From assembly GCA_038750655.1 (NCBI GenBank), contig JBCDGZ010000114.1, positions 1 through 26,391 of the forward strand: 26,391 nt of DNA. Direction: 5' to 3'. A program made the translations under genes and the position numbers. Each line of letters opens with the position of its first letter. Position 1 is the first letter of the stretch. The notes under the pieces were generated by a model. The model worked only from the letters and a program-made list of their open reading frames with translations, had not been told where the DNA came from and ran no database searches. The stretch comes from JBCDGZ01 sp038750655. GTDB taxonomy: Bacteria; Bacteroidota; Bacteroidia; Chitinophagales; Saprospiraceae. Below, one piece after another: positions 15,354-23,721 of this stretch.

Positions 15354-15815
15354 CTACTTAGTTTTTCGTATGCCTTTCTTGTAGTGAACAATTCGTGCGT
15401 CGGCTGCTTTCGGACGGATGACCTGCTCCAGGAAGTGCTCCGCCGCTTTGCGCTGCTTAAAATTGAAGACAATACAATAGGAGTAAGTCCCATCGTCCAG
15501 TTGATCGTAGAAAACTTTGCCGAATTGCTGAAGCACTTCGTGACTCCGTTTCAGGGGGCGATCAGAGCGGGTCAGTTCAATCAAATAGCCAGAGAAAGTA
15601 GCGGGTAGCGCCTTGTGATGCCGATAATAGTGTGCCGTTTTAGCCCCTTCGGCAGGAGTATACCGGGTGTAGGTACCCTCCGTTTTAGGTCGGGGTTTAA
15701 TCAAAACGGCGACGGGCGCATCCTCATAGGACGTTTGTTGAGCTTGGATCATCATCGGCAGCAGCAAGAGCAGCAGGCCCGTCAGGATAGCAGAATAATG
15801 GGTTGGGGTGTTCAT
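15354..15815 (-). CDS. Secreted SPOR-like domain protein
   Basis: 153 aa. Residues 1-25 are a signal peptide (long leucine run, ending IQAQ). Residues about 73-150 have the order of a SPOR fold: a first strand FSGYLIELTRSD, a helix up to FGKVFYDQLDDGTYSYCIVF, a second helix of AAEHFLEQ type and a final strand ADARIVHYKKGIRK, matching the familiar AxVVAYKDGKRI ending of SPOR proteins. SPOR domains bind denuded peptidoglycan glycans at division sites; here the fold is recognised by pattern only. It is probably periplasmic. The gene stands apart from its neighbours. Confidence 0.6.
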   Translation of the reverse strand: MNTPTHYSAILTGLLLLLLPMMIQAQQTSYEDAPVAVLIKPRPKTEGTYTRYTPAEGAKTAHYYRHHKALPATFSGYLIELTRSDRPLKRSHEVLQQFGKVFYDQLDDGTYSYCIVFNFKQRKAAEHFLEQVIRPKAADARIVHYKKGIRKTK

Positions 15816-15922
15816 GGGTATTCAGAATCTGTTGTACTTAAAAATACGTCCGGAGTTCAGCCGGGTTGCACGAAATACATGATAAAATAAAAAATGTGTT
15901 GCGTGTGCGTGTGTGGACTGCT

Positions 15923-16195
15923 TTACGCAATGGGTTCTAAGTCTAAGTGAGTCAATTGAGTATCTTGAATGGGTCGATTGAGATAGGGGTGGCAAATGGC
16001 ATTTTCGACTACTTCGCTGAGGGAGGCCGGAGGCCGTGAGGCAGACAATAAGCCGGACTCCGTCGGAATCAGGTCGGTGTCCAATGCCTCTGTAGGGATA
16101 GCGTAGGGAGGAAAATCAGTCGCCGGTTTAGTTAAAACAATACTTAGAAAAGAAACAACGGACAAGCCGATAGCATAGAGTAAAAAATGTTCCAT
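15923..16195 (-). CDS. Small single-span membrane protein of unknown function (90 aa)
   Basis: Starts MEHFLLYAIGLSVVSFLSIV, one hydrophobic helix, followed by a proline- and Ser-rich linker and a polar end (LTHLDLEPIA). I recognise no family. The layout, an N-terminal helix followed at once by a Pro-rich tail, is like the two small proteins at 7838-8065 and 8445-8594, although sequence similarity is weak. It is a plausible gene because it has a clean ATG, a membrane helix and codon use like the neighbours, but no family supports it. Confidence 0.45.
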   Translation of the reverse strand: MEHFLLYAIGLSVVSFLSIVLTKPATDFPPYAIPTEALDTDLIPTESGLLSASRPPASLSEVVENAICHPYLNRPIQDTQLTHLDLEPIA

Positions 16196-16778
16196 GGGTT
16201 AAATTTATAGTGTTACCAATAGTGTTTTGTCAAAAGCGTAGCCTCCATTGTTGGTGGTCAACAATAGTAAAAATATATCCTACTTTAGTGATGGGTGTGC
16301 CTACTCAGTACAGCCTATACTGTTAGTAGTGCGTAGCCTTTTCTGTCGTGGTAATGTATAGTTTCAGGTCTGGCAATTATCTCCTTCGTAGTGAAGTTTT
16401 CCGGGGAAGAAAATAGAATTTAGAAATAACTTGTGAAAAGGGAAGTAGTTGAGTATTGTTTAACAAATGTAAATAATATATGATAAAATACAAAATATTT
16501 AATAAAATCATGTGACCGCAAAAAAACTATTGCCCCCTCTTTTTTGTTCACAACTAATGGGTTTAAAAGTACCCCTAAGCTCCCGTCAGCGGCTTGAAGT
16601 AAAGGTTGAACGGCAGCAAAAAGCGGAGGTATGGCCCTACAAATACCCTTCATAATCAATTCCAAATGTATTTATTAATTTAAAAATGTGACAATTATTA
16701 AATTTTTGCCCTACAGTAGACGCTTTTTCCTCAAAAATATTTTCTCACCCAGGGGAACCAACTAAACGATTTTTACCT
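16196..16778. other. AT-rich intergenic stretch with inverted repeats
   Basis: I see no convincing gene. ATTGTTG (16247-16253) and CAACAAT (16259-16265) form a perfect 7-bp inverted repeat 52 bp upstream of the 90-aa gene start, possibly an operator. A larger stem-loop pairs TGTGA and CAAAAAA (16511-16526) with TTTTTTG and TCACA (16540-16552), and could terminate in both directions. Confidence 0.35.
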
Positions 16779-16786
16779 TATCTTTG
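16779..16786 (+). promoter_or_regulatory. -7 box of the tRNA-Leu promoter
   Basis: TATCTTTG is a perfect TAnnTTTG, 11 bp before the tRNA 5' end. No clear TTG box lies about 20 bp upstream. Confidence 0.6.
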
Positions 16787-16797
16787 CGCATCCAATA

Positions 16798-16881
16798 GCC
16801 CAGGTGCTGAAATTGGTAGACAGGCATGGTTGAGGGCCATGTGTCCGTTAGGGCGTGCGGGTTCGAGTCCCGCTCTGGGCA
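16798..16881 (+). tRNA. tRNA-Leu(GAG)
   Basis: 84 nt. The acceptor stem GCCCAGG pairs with TCTGGGC and is followed by discriminator A (16881). The anticodon stem CATGG/CCATG encloses the loop TTGAGGG, giving anticodon GAG (reads CUC and CUU). A long variable arm (TGTCCGTTAGGGCG) marks a class II tRNA. The T arm is GCGGG TTCGAGT CCCGC. CCA is not encoded. Confidence 0.95.
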
Positions 16882-16893
16882 CTACTACTTTTT

Positions 16894-16929
16894 AATAAGC
16901 GATGTCTGATGGCATCGCTTATTTTTTTT
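16894..16929 (+). terminator. Intrinsic terminator of tRNA-Leu
   Basis: AATAAGCGATG (16894-16904) and CATCGCTTATT (16913-16923) form a perfect 11-bp stem with an 8-nt loop, followed by an unbroken run of T to 16929. Confidence 0.92.
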
Positions 16930-17001
16930 GTCCTTTCTGAGTCGCCTCGATAGTAATCGTCCGAGCCGTGTCTCCCGGCGAGGGGACATGGCGATTTTCT
17001 C

Positions 17002-17024
17002 TTACAAAAATCTCACTTTTGTAA
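17002..17024. promoter_or_regulatory. Inverted repeat TTACAAAA-N7-TTTTGTAA
   Basis: Perfect 8-bp arms (17002-17009 and 17017-17024) with a 7-bp spacer, between the tRNA terminator and the first STAND gene. It is operator-like, but 216 bp from the start codon. Confidence 0.35.
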
Positions 17025-17106
17025 TATTGCCAGCGTCTGCTCACGGTAGCTGATCAAAAGAGAAGCTGTCTTGACAAATCTATTGCTCTTAGTGTCTTCA
17101 AGTCCA

Positions 17107-17128
17107 TACCTGTCAAAGAGGACAGGTA
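17107..17128. promoter_or_regulatory. Hairpin upstream of the first STAND gene
   Basis: TACCTGTC (17107-17114) and GACAGGTA (17121-17128) form a perfect 8-bp stem with a 6-nt loop (AAAGAG). A -7-like TATTTTTA follows at 17166-17173, so this would sit just upstream of the promoter as an operator, or in the leader if transcription starts earlier. The second STAND gene has the same TATTTTTA box at 19966-19973. Confidence 0.4.
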
Positions 17129-17239
17129 CCATACGCGTACACCATAATAAACAGTAAATTTTTCCTATTTTTAAGGTATTACTCAGACGTAGGGCACTAA
17201 TAATACCAGTAAGCAAACCGCTCAAGGATAACCTTCATT

Positions 17240-19900
17240 ATGACAACCGACGATCAACTTTTACTACTCCGTCTAGAGGCTTACCAGCAAATGGAGGCCG
17301 CAATAGCGAAAAACGAGCTGCCGAAGGCCCTGGCCATCATGAAACGCCAGAAGGCCACCCGGCAGAAAGGAATTCTGTTGAGTGGAGAATACAGTGCTAT
17401 TCAAGATCGTCGGATCAATGGGGAGATTGATGCTGAGGAGGAGCAGAAGTTTTTGAATCAACTCAGGTCACGCCTGTTGAATGTCATTGAGCTGTATCAA
17501 CCCGAGGAGGTTTTTGACGCCAAAGCAGAGGCAATGGCGGCTACTGTGGAGCGACAAGGGAATGAAGGAGGGCTTACTTATGCCCGCAAGATTAATGGCG
17601 CGGAGGACCCCGTCCTGCACTGCCCGCAGGAGATACTGGGGAGGGAAACGCAGCTTGACGAAATGCTTGGCCGTTTGGAAGGCCCGGCGCGACGCAGTTT
17701 TCAGCTGCTTGGGCCAGGAGGAATCGGCAAGACAGACTTTTGCAAGGTTTTGCTCCAACGCTACTTGGTCGCGCATCCCGAGCGAGCAGTTTTTTGGATC
17801 GAAGTAGAATACCTGCGCGATATTCCCAGCCTGCTGGCCGCTATTGCCCAGGCCCTGGGCCTATCACAAACCGCCAGGCAGGCTCAGATTGTAAACGCAG
17901 CCAGCGCCTCCAACGGCCTTTTCTACCTCGATAACCTGGAATCCCTGAGTGAAGACGAGACCCTACCCGCTTTATTAGAAGAGCTTAGAAAAAGTCCCAA
18001 CACCCAATGGCTGGCCTCTACCCGTCAGCTAATAGGCAGCTGGGCATTTTGCCGGATTGATAAGCTGGATATTGATCATGCGGTACAAGTTTTCCTCAAC
18101 CAATGGCACAAGAACGGGGGCGAAGTTCTACAACCCGAGCAACCATTGCTTCGACAGTTTGTAGCAGAAGAACTGGGAGGGCATCCACTCTCGCTGATTC
18201 TTTTAGCTTCCAGAGGATTGGATTACGGTATTTTTAATGACCTAATAGAAGATTGGCGCAATACCAATCCTCGCGATTTGGCCCAGCGACTTTCCGGGCA
18301 GTCCAAACATCGGCTGGATAGCCTGGATGATTCTTTGGCGCTCAGTCTAGAAGCCCTCAAAAATTATCCGAAAGCCATTCGCCTCTGGGCCTTATGTGCC
18401 TTTTTCCCAGACGGTATGGATGCGGCGGCCTTTCGCTATTTCAAAGAGCACACCATCGCAGGTCCCAAAGAACGGGCGCTTTTGATCCAGCGAAGTATTT
18501 TGAAAAATGAAAAAGGACGTTTGATGATGTTGCCTCCCTTCGCTCGCTTTATGCATTGGCGCTTGGAAGCCAAAGATGATAGTATTTCCGAACAACAACT
18601 GTTTGAGGATGGGCTAGGCTTTGCCAAAGAGCATATGCCTCGGGATTATATAATAAAAGGAGAGAGCGGAGCGATTTGGTTGCAACGCTTGCCTTTCGTT
18701 TTTCAGTTCATGTATTATTTTTCGAAAAGGGTTAATCAATATCCCGGACAATTGGCGGTAGCGGATTATATGCTTAATCAGTTTAGCTACGCTCCCTTTT
18801 TAGGCAAACGTATTCTAGAGCAATTGTTGGATTCTACCAGCTTTAGCGAGGAAGGAAAAGGTTATGAAGCTCAGTTCCAAAATAATTTAGGGGAATTGGA
18901 ATTCCGTTTAGGGAACAATGAACAGGCCCGTGCTCTATGGTTAAGTGCGATAGCTTCGAATGAAGGGATGGGCTCTGATATTGGCAAAGCGAATAGTCAA
19001 AGGAACTTGGGGGTATTGGAGTTTCGCTTAGGGAACAATGAACGAGCGCGGGAATTATGGATAAGCACAATAGCTTTGTATGAAAAGATAGGAGACGACC
19101 AGGGTAAAGCGAATAGTCAGAGGAACTTAGGAGGACTAGAGTTTCGGTTGGGGAATAATGAGCAGGCTCGTACACTATGGTCAAGTGCGATGGAATTGTA
19201 CGAACAAACGGGAGATAATCTTGGTAAAGCAAATAGCCAAAGTAATTTGGGGGAGTTAGAGTTTCGTTTGCAAAATAATGAACAGGCGCGCGTTTTGTGG
19301 CTTAGTGCAATGGACTTGTATGAGCGGACAGGCTCGTATCAGGGCAAAGCAAATTGTCAAAGTAATTTGGGAGAACTGGAATTTCGCTTAGGGAATAATG
19401 AACGAGCGCGGGAGTTGTGGTCCATTGCAATGGAATTGTACGAACGGACGGGAGATGATTTGGGTAAAGCGAACAGTCAAAGGAATTTAGGAGAACTGGA
19501 ATTTCGGTTAGAAGAAAACGAAAAGGCCCGTAAATTTTGGGAAAGTGCCATCAAATTATACGAAAAAACAGGCTCTAATCTTGGTAAAGCCATCTGTCTG
19601 GGTAATCTCGCTGACCTAGAACTAAAACTAGAAAACTACGATCAAGCTATTCAATTTTATCAAAAGACTTTAAGGCTTGAGCAAGCAAATCAAGCCAAAT
19701 ACAACGAAATCCTGACCCTGAAGTCCCTAGCCAACTGCTACACCCAAATGGGCTTCACCCACCATACTACCGCTCTCAACTACCTCCAAGAAGCCCTCCA
19801 AAAAGCCCAAATCGTCAATAATACTGATCAAATTAAAAAAATCCAGAAAGCTATTAATGATCTCCAAAATGCGGAAGAAGAAGAGGAATACGAAGAGTAG
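17240..19900 (+). CDS. STAND NTPase: EAD11-like, NB-ARC-like and TPR domains (first paralogue)
   Basis: 886 aa. Residues about 8-90 are a small helical domain with the layout of the bacterial effector-associated domains (EAD11-like: an AL-type helix, GILLSGEYSAIQ, then a G-x-I-D-AEEE turn and LLNVIE end). Residues about 128-450 are a STAND/NB-ARC NTPase: GPGGIGKT (158-165), GLFYLDNLESL with Asp231, WLASTR (257-262), GGHPLSL (about 313-319) and a winged-helix end MLPPFARF (430-437), where plant NLRs have the MHD motif. Residues 549-868 are eight 40-residue TPRs. STAND ATPases typically stay closed until the repeat domain senses a ligand, then oligomerise and recruit an effector. The protein lacks any enzyme domain, so the effector should be a separate EAD-bearing protein. 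Its role in immunity or cell death is inference from family. Confidence 0.8.
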   Translation: MTTDDQLLLLRLEAYQQMEAAIAKNELPKALAIMKRQKATRQKGILLSGEYSAIQDRRINGEIDAEEEQKFLNQLRSRLLNVIELYQPEEVFDAKAEAMAATVERQGNEGGLTYARKINGAEDPVLHCPQEILGRETQLDEMLGRLEGPARRSFQLLGPGGIGKTDFCKVLLQRYLVAHPERAVFWIEVEYLRDIPSLLAAIAQALGLSQTARQAQIVNAASASNGLFYLDNLESLSEDETLPALLEELRKSPNTQWLASTRQLIGSWAFCRIDKLDIDHAVQVFLNQWHKNGGEVLQPEQPLLRQFVAEELGGHPLSLILLASRGLDYGIFNDLIEDWRNTNPRDLAQRLSGQSKHRLDSLDDSLALSLEALKNYPKAIRLWALCAFFPDGMDAAAFRYFKEHTIAGPKERALLIQRSILKNEKGRLMMLPPFARFMHWRLEAKDDSISEQQLFEDGLGFAKEHMPRDYIIKGESGAIWLQRLPFVFQFMYYFSKRVNQYPGQLAVADYMLNQFSYAPFLGKRILEQLLDSTSFSEEGKGYEAQFQNNLGELEFRLGNNEQARALWLSAIASNEGMGSDIGKANSQRNLGVLEFRLGNNERARELWISTIALYEKIGDDQGKANSQRNLGGLEFRLGNNEQARTLWSSAMELYEQTGDNLGKANSQSNLGELEFRLQNNEQARVLWLSAMDLYERTGSYQGKANCQSNLGELEFRLGNNERARELWSIAMELYERTGDDLGKANSQRNLGELEFRLEENEKARKFWESAIKLYEKTGSNLGKAICLGNLADLELKLENYDQAIQFYQKTLRLEQANQAKYNEILTLKSLANCYTQMGFTHHTTALNYLQEALQKAQIVNNTDQIKKIQKAINDLQNAEEEEEYEE
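18884..19603 (+). repeat. Six near-identical 120-bp tandem repeats encoding TPR units
   Basis: Units begin at 18884, 19004, 19124, 19244, 19364 and 19484, each encoding NLGxLEFRLxNNExARxLW followed by GKANSQ-type ends. Similarity is high even at the DNA level. Two more diverged units follow (19604 and 19724). The periodicity suggests recent expansion by unequal recombination. Confidence 0.9.
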
Positions 19901-20011
19901 TTCAGTAGGACCGAGGTAGAATCGCTGCATCAATCTAAGATTTTCGGATTTTACCGGCTTTTATCTATTTTTAGGAAGCATAATGAATTAGGAAAACAAA
20001 ACCCCTTACCA

Positions 20012-22519
20012 GTGACTCCACCTTCGGAACGGCCCCCAGATGACGCAACACTATCTCTAGAGACTTTCGAGCAAATTGAAAAAGCAATCATTGATGATAA
20101 GCTGGGGGAGGCGCTGCAATTACTGCGACAGGCTCCTGGCTTTCGCTCACAGTCAATATTATTATTAGCAAGCTATAATCATTATAAAAATCGGAAGGAT
20201 AAAGGACTGCTTAGCCCGAGTGCGGATGTCCTTGAACGCAATAATTTGCGCAACCGCCTTGTCTCCATTATTGAACCCTCCATGCCGGCTGATCACTTTG
20301 ATTCTAAACAGAAAGAGCAAAAGTGGCGTACCGCCGTAAACCGCATCGAAGGGCCGGAGGACCGTCTGCTGCTCGTTCGCCTCAGGCTATTGGGACGCGA
20401 CCGAGAGCTGGCCCAAGTATTGGCCCGTCTCCACGATCCTACGGAGTCTGCTTTACTGATCGTCGGCGCGGGCGGCATTGGCAAAACAGCCTTCTGCAAG
20501 ACCCTCCTCAAGCAATACCTCCAACAACAGCCCACCCGCCCCGTCTACTGGATCGGGCTAGAGTACATGAACGACCTTCAGGCGCTGCTCTCCGCCTTAG
20601 CGCAGGTGCTGGGCCTGCCCGATAACAGCAAACCTCGCAAAGTGCTCAAGGCGGTGGAGGACTCCAAAGGCTTATTTTACTTGGATAACTTAGAGAGCCT
20701 TTCTGGTAAGGAGGGCCTTCGGCAGCTACTGGAAAATTTCAAGTACACCAACGGGGTGCAGTGGCTGGCTTCGTCGCGGGAAGAACTAGGGGATTGGCCA
20801 GTTTTTAAAATCAAAGAGCTAGCTATAGACAGTGCCTTAGCGGTCTTTATGGAGCAGTGGCGTCAAAGTGGTGGGGAAGATATAGAGGCCACCCATCCGG
20901 GCCTGCGTCGTTTCGTAGATAAGGACCTCGGGCGGCATCCTCTATCGCTGATCCTGACGGCCTCAAGGGCAATTGACTTTATTGATCTGGAAGAGCTGAT
21001 GAAGGCTTGGCAGACAGGTTACGAGGAGGTTGCCAAGAAATTTAGTGGAGATAAGGAGCATCGATTGAATAGCTTATCAGTCTCGCAGGAGCTGAGCTGG
21101 GCGTCCCTCGGCGGAAAACCTAATGCCCGACGGCTTTGGGCCTTATGTGCCTTTTTCCCGGAGGGGATGGATAAAGCAGCACTGCATTATTTTAATGAAT
21201 CGAATATCGCAAATGCGAATGATCGTGCAATTTTGATTCGTCGCAGTATTATGAGCATTGAGAAGCGGCGCTTGAATATGTTGCCGCCTTTCGCTCGTTT
21301 TATTTTACAAAAACTAGAAGAAGGAGACCAAGATATTTCAGAGAAGCAGTTGTTTGAAGATGGCCTGGGCTTCGCTCTGCAATACGCACCAAAGGATCAT
21401 GTGGCGAGGGGAGAGGAAGGAACTAAATGGCTAAAAAAGCTGCCTTTCATTTTTCAGTTTCTTTACTATTTCTCCCAAAAGCTAGAAAAATATCCCGCTC
21501 TCCTAGAGCTGGCTGACCTGATGATGAATTATTATGATCGGAATATTCACAAAGGCAGACAGGTGCTGCAACGCCTTATCGCAGCCAAGGGACTGCAAAG
21601 ACTCAAGAATAAGCGCAACCGCGATACTTATGCGGCGCAGTTCCGAGAAAATCTTGGTGACCTAGAGTTTCACCTTGGCGATAATGAAGCGGCGCGTCGA
21701 CTATGGATGGAAGCGATTGAATTGTACAATAAGATCGATTCCAAACGTGGGCTAGTCAACTGCCAAGACAGCCTGGGGGATCTCGAATTGCTATTGGGCA
21801 ACAACGAAGCAGCTCGGCAGCTCTGGACGTCGGCGCTTCAACTCAACGAGCAGTTGGGATATGATCTGGGTCGAGCTAATAGCCAGATGAATTTAGGGCG
21901 CCTGGAATTCCGCCTAGGCCATGCTGCTAAGGCGCGAGCGTTCTGGAAAGAGGCTTTGCAGGGGTATGAAAATATTCGCTCTGATCTGGGACAAGCCAAT
22001 TGTCAGGTCTATCTAGGGCGCTTGGCCCAAAAGGAAGGCAACTACACAGCGGCTAGGACCCTTGCCAACGCAGCGGAGGACTTGTATGAGCAGGTAGAAT
22101 CTATACAGGGACAGGCCAATTGTAAGGTGGACCTCGGGCAAGTTTTTTTTGCCGAGGGACAGGATACAAAAGCCCAAAAGGTTTGGGAGGAGGCCATGGC
22201 ATTGTTCCAACAGACCGGCGATGACGAAGGCCGGGCGGATTGTAAGCGGCATCTCAGTCGCTTGAAGTGTAAGCAGGGGAAGCTCGAAGAAGCCATTGCA
22301 CTTTGCAAAGAAGCCTTGGAAGTGGATCGGGAGGTACAACATAAGCAGAATCAGGCGCAGGATTTATTGTATATGGGGCGCTGTTATGCACAACACGGGG
22401 TGGAGCATTGGCCGGCGGCGCGGCGATGTCTGGCGGAGGCCTTGGAGCTGGCGGAGGCCCTGCAGGCGCATTATTTGTTGTTGGAGATTCGAGAGGTGAA
22501 GGAGGGGTTGGAGAAGTAG
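20012..22519 (+). CDS. STAND NTPase: EAD11-like, NB-ARC-like and TPR domains (second paralogue)
   Basis: 835 aa, clearly paralogous to the gene 111 bp upstream. They share LFYLDNLESLS, LWALCAFFP, MLPPFARF and QLFEDGLGFA. The N-terminal EAD11-like domain (about residues 14-95) retains the SILLLASYNHYKN and LVSIIE ends. NTPase motifs are GAGGIGKT (152-159), GLFYLDN (220-226, Asp225), WLASSR (251-256), RHPLSL (308-313) and MLPPFARF (423-430). Seven 40-residue TPRs start at residue 547, much more diverged from each other than in the first paralogue, so the two sensors probably read different cues. The start is a GTG; no in-frame ATG lies nearby, and the GTG fits alignment with the paralogue. A TATTTTTA box (19966-19973) precedes it. 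Confidence 0.8.
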   Translation: MTPPSERPPDDATLSLETFEQIEKAIIDDKLGEALQLLRQAPGFRSQSILLLASYNHYKNRKDKGLLSPSADVLERNNLRNRLVSIIEPSMPADHFDSKQKEQKWRTAVNRIEGPEDRLLLVRLRLLGRDRELAQVLARLHDPTESALLIVGAGGIGKTAFCKTLLKQYLQQQPTRPVYWIGLEYMNDLQALLSALAQVLGLPDNSKPRKVLKAVEDSKGLFYLDNLESLSGKEGLRQLLENFKYTNGVQWLASSREELGDWPVFKIKELAIDSALAVFMEQWRQSGGEDIEATHPGLRRFVDKDLGRHPLSLILTASRAIDFIDLEELMKAWQTGYEEVAKKFSGDKEHRLNSLSVSQELSWASLGGKPNARRLWALCAFFPEGMDKAALHYFNESNIANANDRAILIRRSIMSIEKRRLNMLPPFARFILQKLEEGDQDISEKQLFEDGLGFALQYAPKDHVARGEEGTKWLKKLPFIFQFLYYFSQKLEKYPALLELADLMMNYYDRNIHKGRQVLQRLIAAKGLQRLKNKRNRDTYAAQFRENLGDLEFHLGDNEAARRLWMEAIELYNKIDSKRGLVNCQDSLGDLELLLGNNEAARQLWTSALQLNEQLGYDLGRANSQMNLGRLEFRLGHAAKARAFWKEALQGYENIRSDLGQANCQVYLGRLAQKEGNYTAARTLANAAEDLYEQVESIQGQANCKVDLGQVFFAEGQDTKAQKVWEEAMALFQQTGDDEGRADCKRHLSRLKCKQGKLEEAIALCKEALEVDREVQHKQNQAQDLLYMGRCYAQHGVEHWPAARRCLAEALELAEALQAHYLLLEIREVKEGLEK

Positions 22520-22918
22520 TAGAAGGGGATAAAGTGTAGGGTAAGGTAGCGGATAATAATTGGTGTTGTTTAGTGGTTTAAGGTAAAGTAAAGTAAGGCA
22601 AAGAAGAAGGTATGAATAGGGGGAGGAATGGGGGATATGTATAGTAAGATGCTTTGGGAGGGCCCACCCTCAATACCACCACCGCCGACCTGCCCACTTA
22701 TTACTCTAGCCCTAACCATTATTGGTCGAGTCTTGCAAGCAGGTCGCAAAACTTCCTTTCGAAAGTAGGCATTCTTTTACTTTCCTGGCCTTTGAAAGCA
22801 AAGAAGGTATGTCCAAACTGATAAAGGGAATTGCCAGAGTAATCGTGCGAAGTGGTTTCAAATCGGGCTTTGGCAAAAAGTCTAAGCTGGGAATAAATAT
22901 AACACAAAATGTTTTGAT
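22520..22918. other. Cytosine-depleted tract flipping to C-rich at a GGGCCC palindrome
   Basis: From 22501 to 22661 the plus strand has only 3 C in 161 bases, and 4 in 191 counting from 22471, which overlaps the end of the second STAND gene. After GGGCCC (22659-22664) the composition inverts: 22662-22720 is C-rich with only about 4 G. Four G runs (GGGGG at 22619 and 22630, GGG at 22656 and 22660 approximately) lie in the tract. I see no gene; a 69-aa ORF at 22722-22931 looks accidental. Confidence 0.6.
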
Positions 22919-23374
22919 ATGCAAGCGATAGCATCACGAAGCCTTCAAATCAGTGGATTATTGGTCTTGATGTCTTTTTTTGGGAAAGGGCTGCAGGCGC
23001 AGGAGCTGGCTGCTCATCAGTGGGAGAACCGCGTGCTGGTGCTCTTGGTCGAAGATACAACCGCCGTAGAATATCAGCAACAGCTGGCCGCCTTAAAGGC
23101 CGAAGCAGCGGGGCTGCAAGAGCGAAAGTTGCTCGTTTATCAGGTACTGCCTCAGCAATACCGGATCGGGCTTGCGGCGGCGGGAGCGTGGAAGCCCTCT
23201 AGCTCGCTTTACGAGCGCTTGGGCTCCGAAGGCGGTGGGCTGGAAGTGGTGCTAATTGGCTTGGATGGAGGCATCAAATTGCGCCAGCCCGGAGGGCTTG
23301 CCTGCGCTGATCTTTTTGCCCTAATCGACGGGATGCCCATGCGCCGAGCGGAGATGAGAAGAAAGCGAAATTGA
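22919..23374 (+). CDS. Secreted DUF4174 protein
   Basis: 151 aa. A signal peptide (about residues 1-28, ending GLQAQ) is followed by the DUF4174 pattern: WENRVLVLLVED, a central LQERKLLVYQVL strand, LEVVLIGLDGGIKLRQPG (quoted as landmarks IGLDGGIKLRQ) and the strongly conserved end LFALIDGMPMRRAEM. DUF4174 proteins are small thioredoxin-like-fold periplasmic proteins of unknown function; here there is no cysteine pair for redox activity. Basis for the call is the LIGxDGG-K and IDxMPMRxxEM motifs. It is not evidently cotranscribed with either neighbour. Confidence 0.82.
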   Translation: MQAIASRSLQISGLLVLMSFFGKGLQAQELAAHQWENRVLVLLVEDTTAVEYQQQLAALKAEAAGLQERKLLVYQVLPQQYRIGLAAAGAWKPSSSLYERLGSEGGGLEVVLIGLDGGIKLRQPGGLACADLFALIDGMPMRRAEMRRKRN

Positions 23375-23515
23375 AATCTACATTTTTCCAATATCCTTCA
23401 ATAACGGAGTCGGAGTTGATAATTGACTGTAAATCAGTAGGTTCTTATTTGCTGCTGATTGTGCAGTGTTTACGCATGAATCGTTTTTAACATATTAATT
23501 AAATCATTATTTAGC

Positions 23516-23546
23516 TTGTTAATATCCCTGGAAAAGCCTATTTTTG
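23516..23546 (+). promoter_or_regulatory. Promoter of the lipoprotein gene
   Basis: TTG (23516-23518), 20 bp, then TATTTTTG (23539-23546), a perfect TAnnTTTG. Transcription would start near 23553, leaving a leader of about 170 nt before 23722 that contains the hairpin CGGGC-ACTGC-GCCCG (23639-23653). Confidence 0.6.
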
Positions 23547-23721
23547 AACAACACAATTCGTTCCTACCCACGGAGCAACAGAAGTTTTACACTTCTTCCA
23601 ATCACTTCACACGCAATCTCCTTCGAAAAAATTGATCCCGGGCACTGCGCCCGAATTGCTTTATCCTTTAAACTTATTGGATCAATACACACGGTATTGA
23701 TTATCAAAACACTGGACTACT

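Noticed and set aside
16420..16665. 81-aa minus-strand ORF
   Set aside because: It reads through an A/T-tract hairpin, has no family or clear signal, and the AT-rich second half looks non-coding.
17075..17082. Minus-strand TAGATTTG box
   Set aside because: The possible TTG lies only 16 bp away and there is no minus-strand gene for it to drive.
17013..17225. 70-aa minus-strand ORF
   Set aside because: It lies over two inverted repeats and upstream signals of the STAND gene, and shows no family pattern.
16798..17240. tRNA-Leu as the attachment site of an island carrying the STAND genes
   Set aside because: I found no second copy of the tRNA 3' end and no integrase in the window; the strong tRNA terminator is intact.
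18884..19603. Regular 120-bp repeats as a possible CRISPR array
   Set aside because: The repeats are contiguous, in frame and encode TPRs; no spacer structure.
22722..22931. 69-aa plus-strand ORF with TTG start, and an overlapping 72-aa minus ORF
   Set aside because: No family, non-ATG start, overlap with the DUF4174 start; probably accidental.
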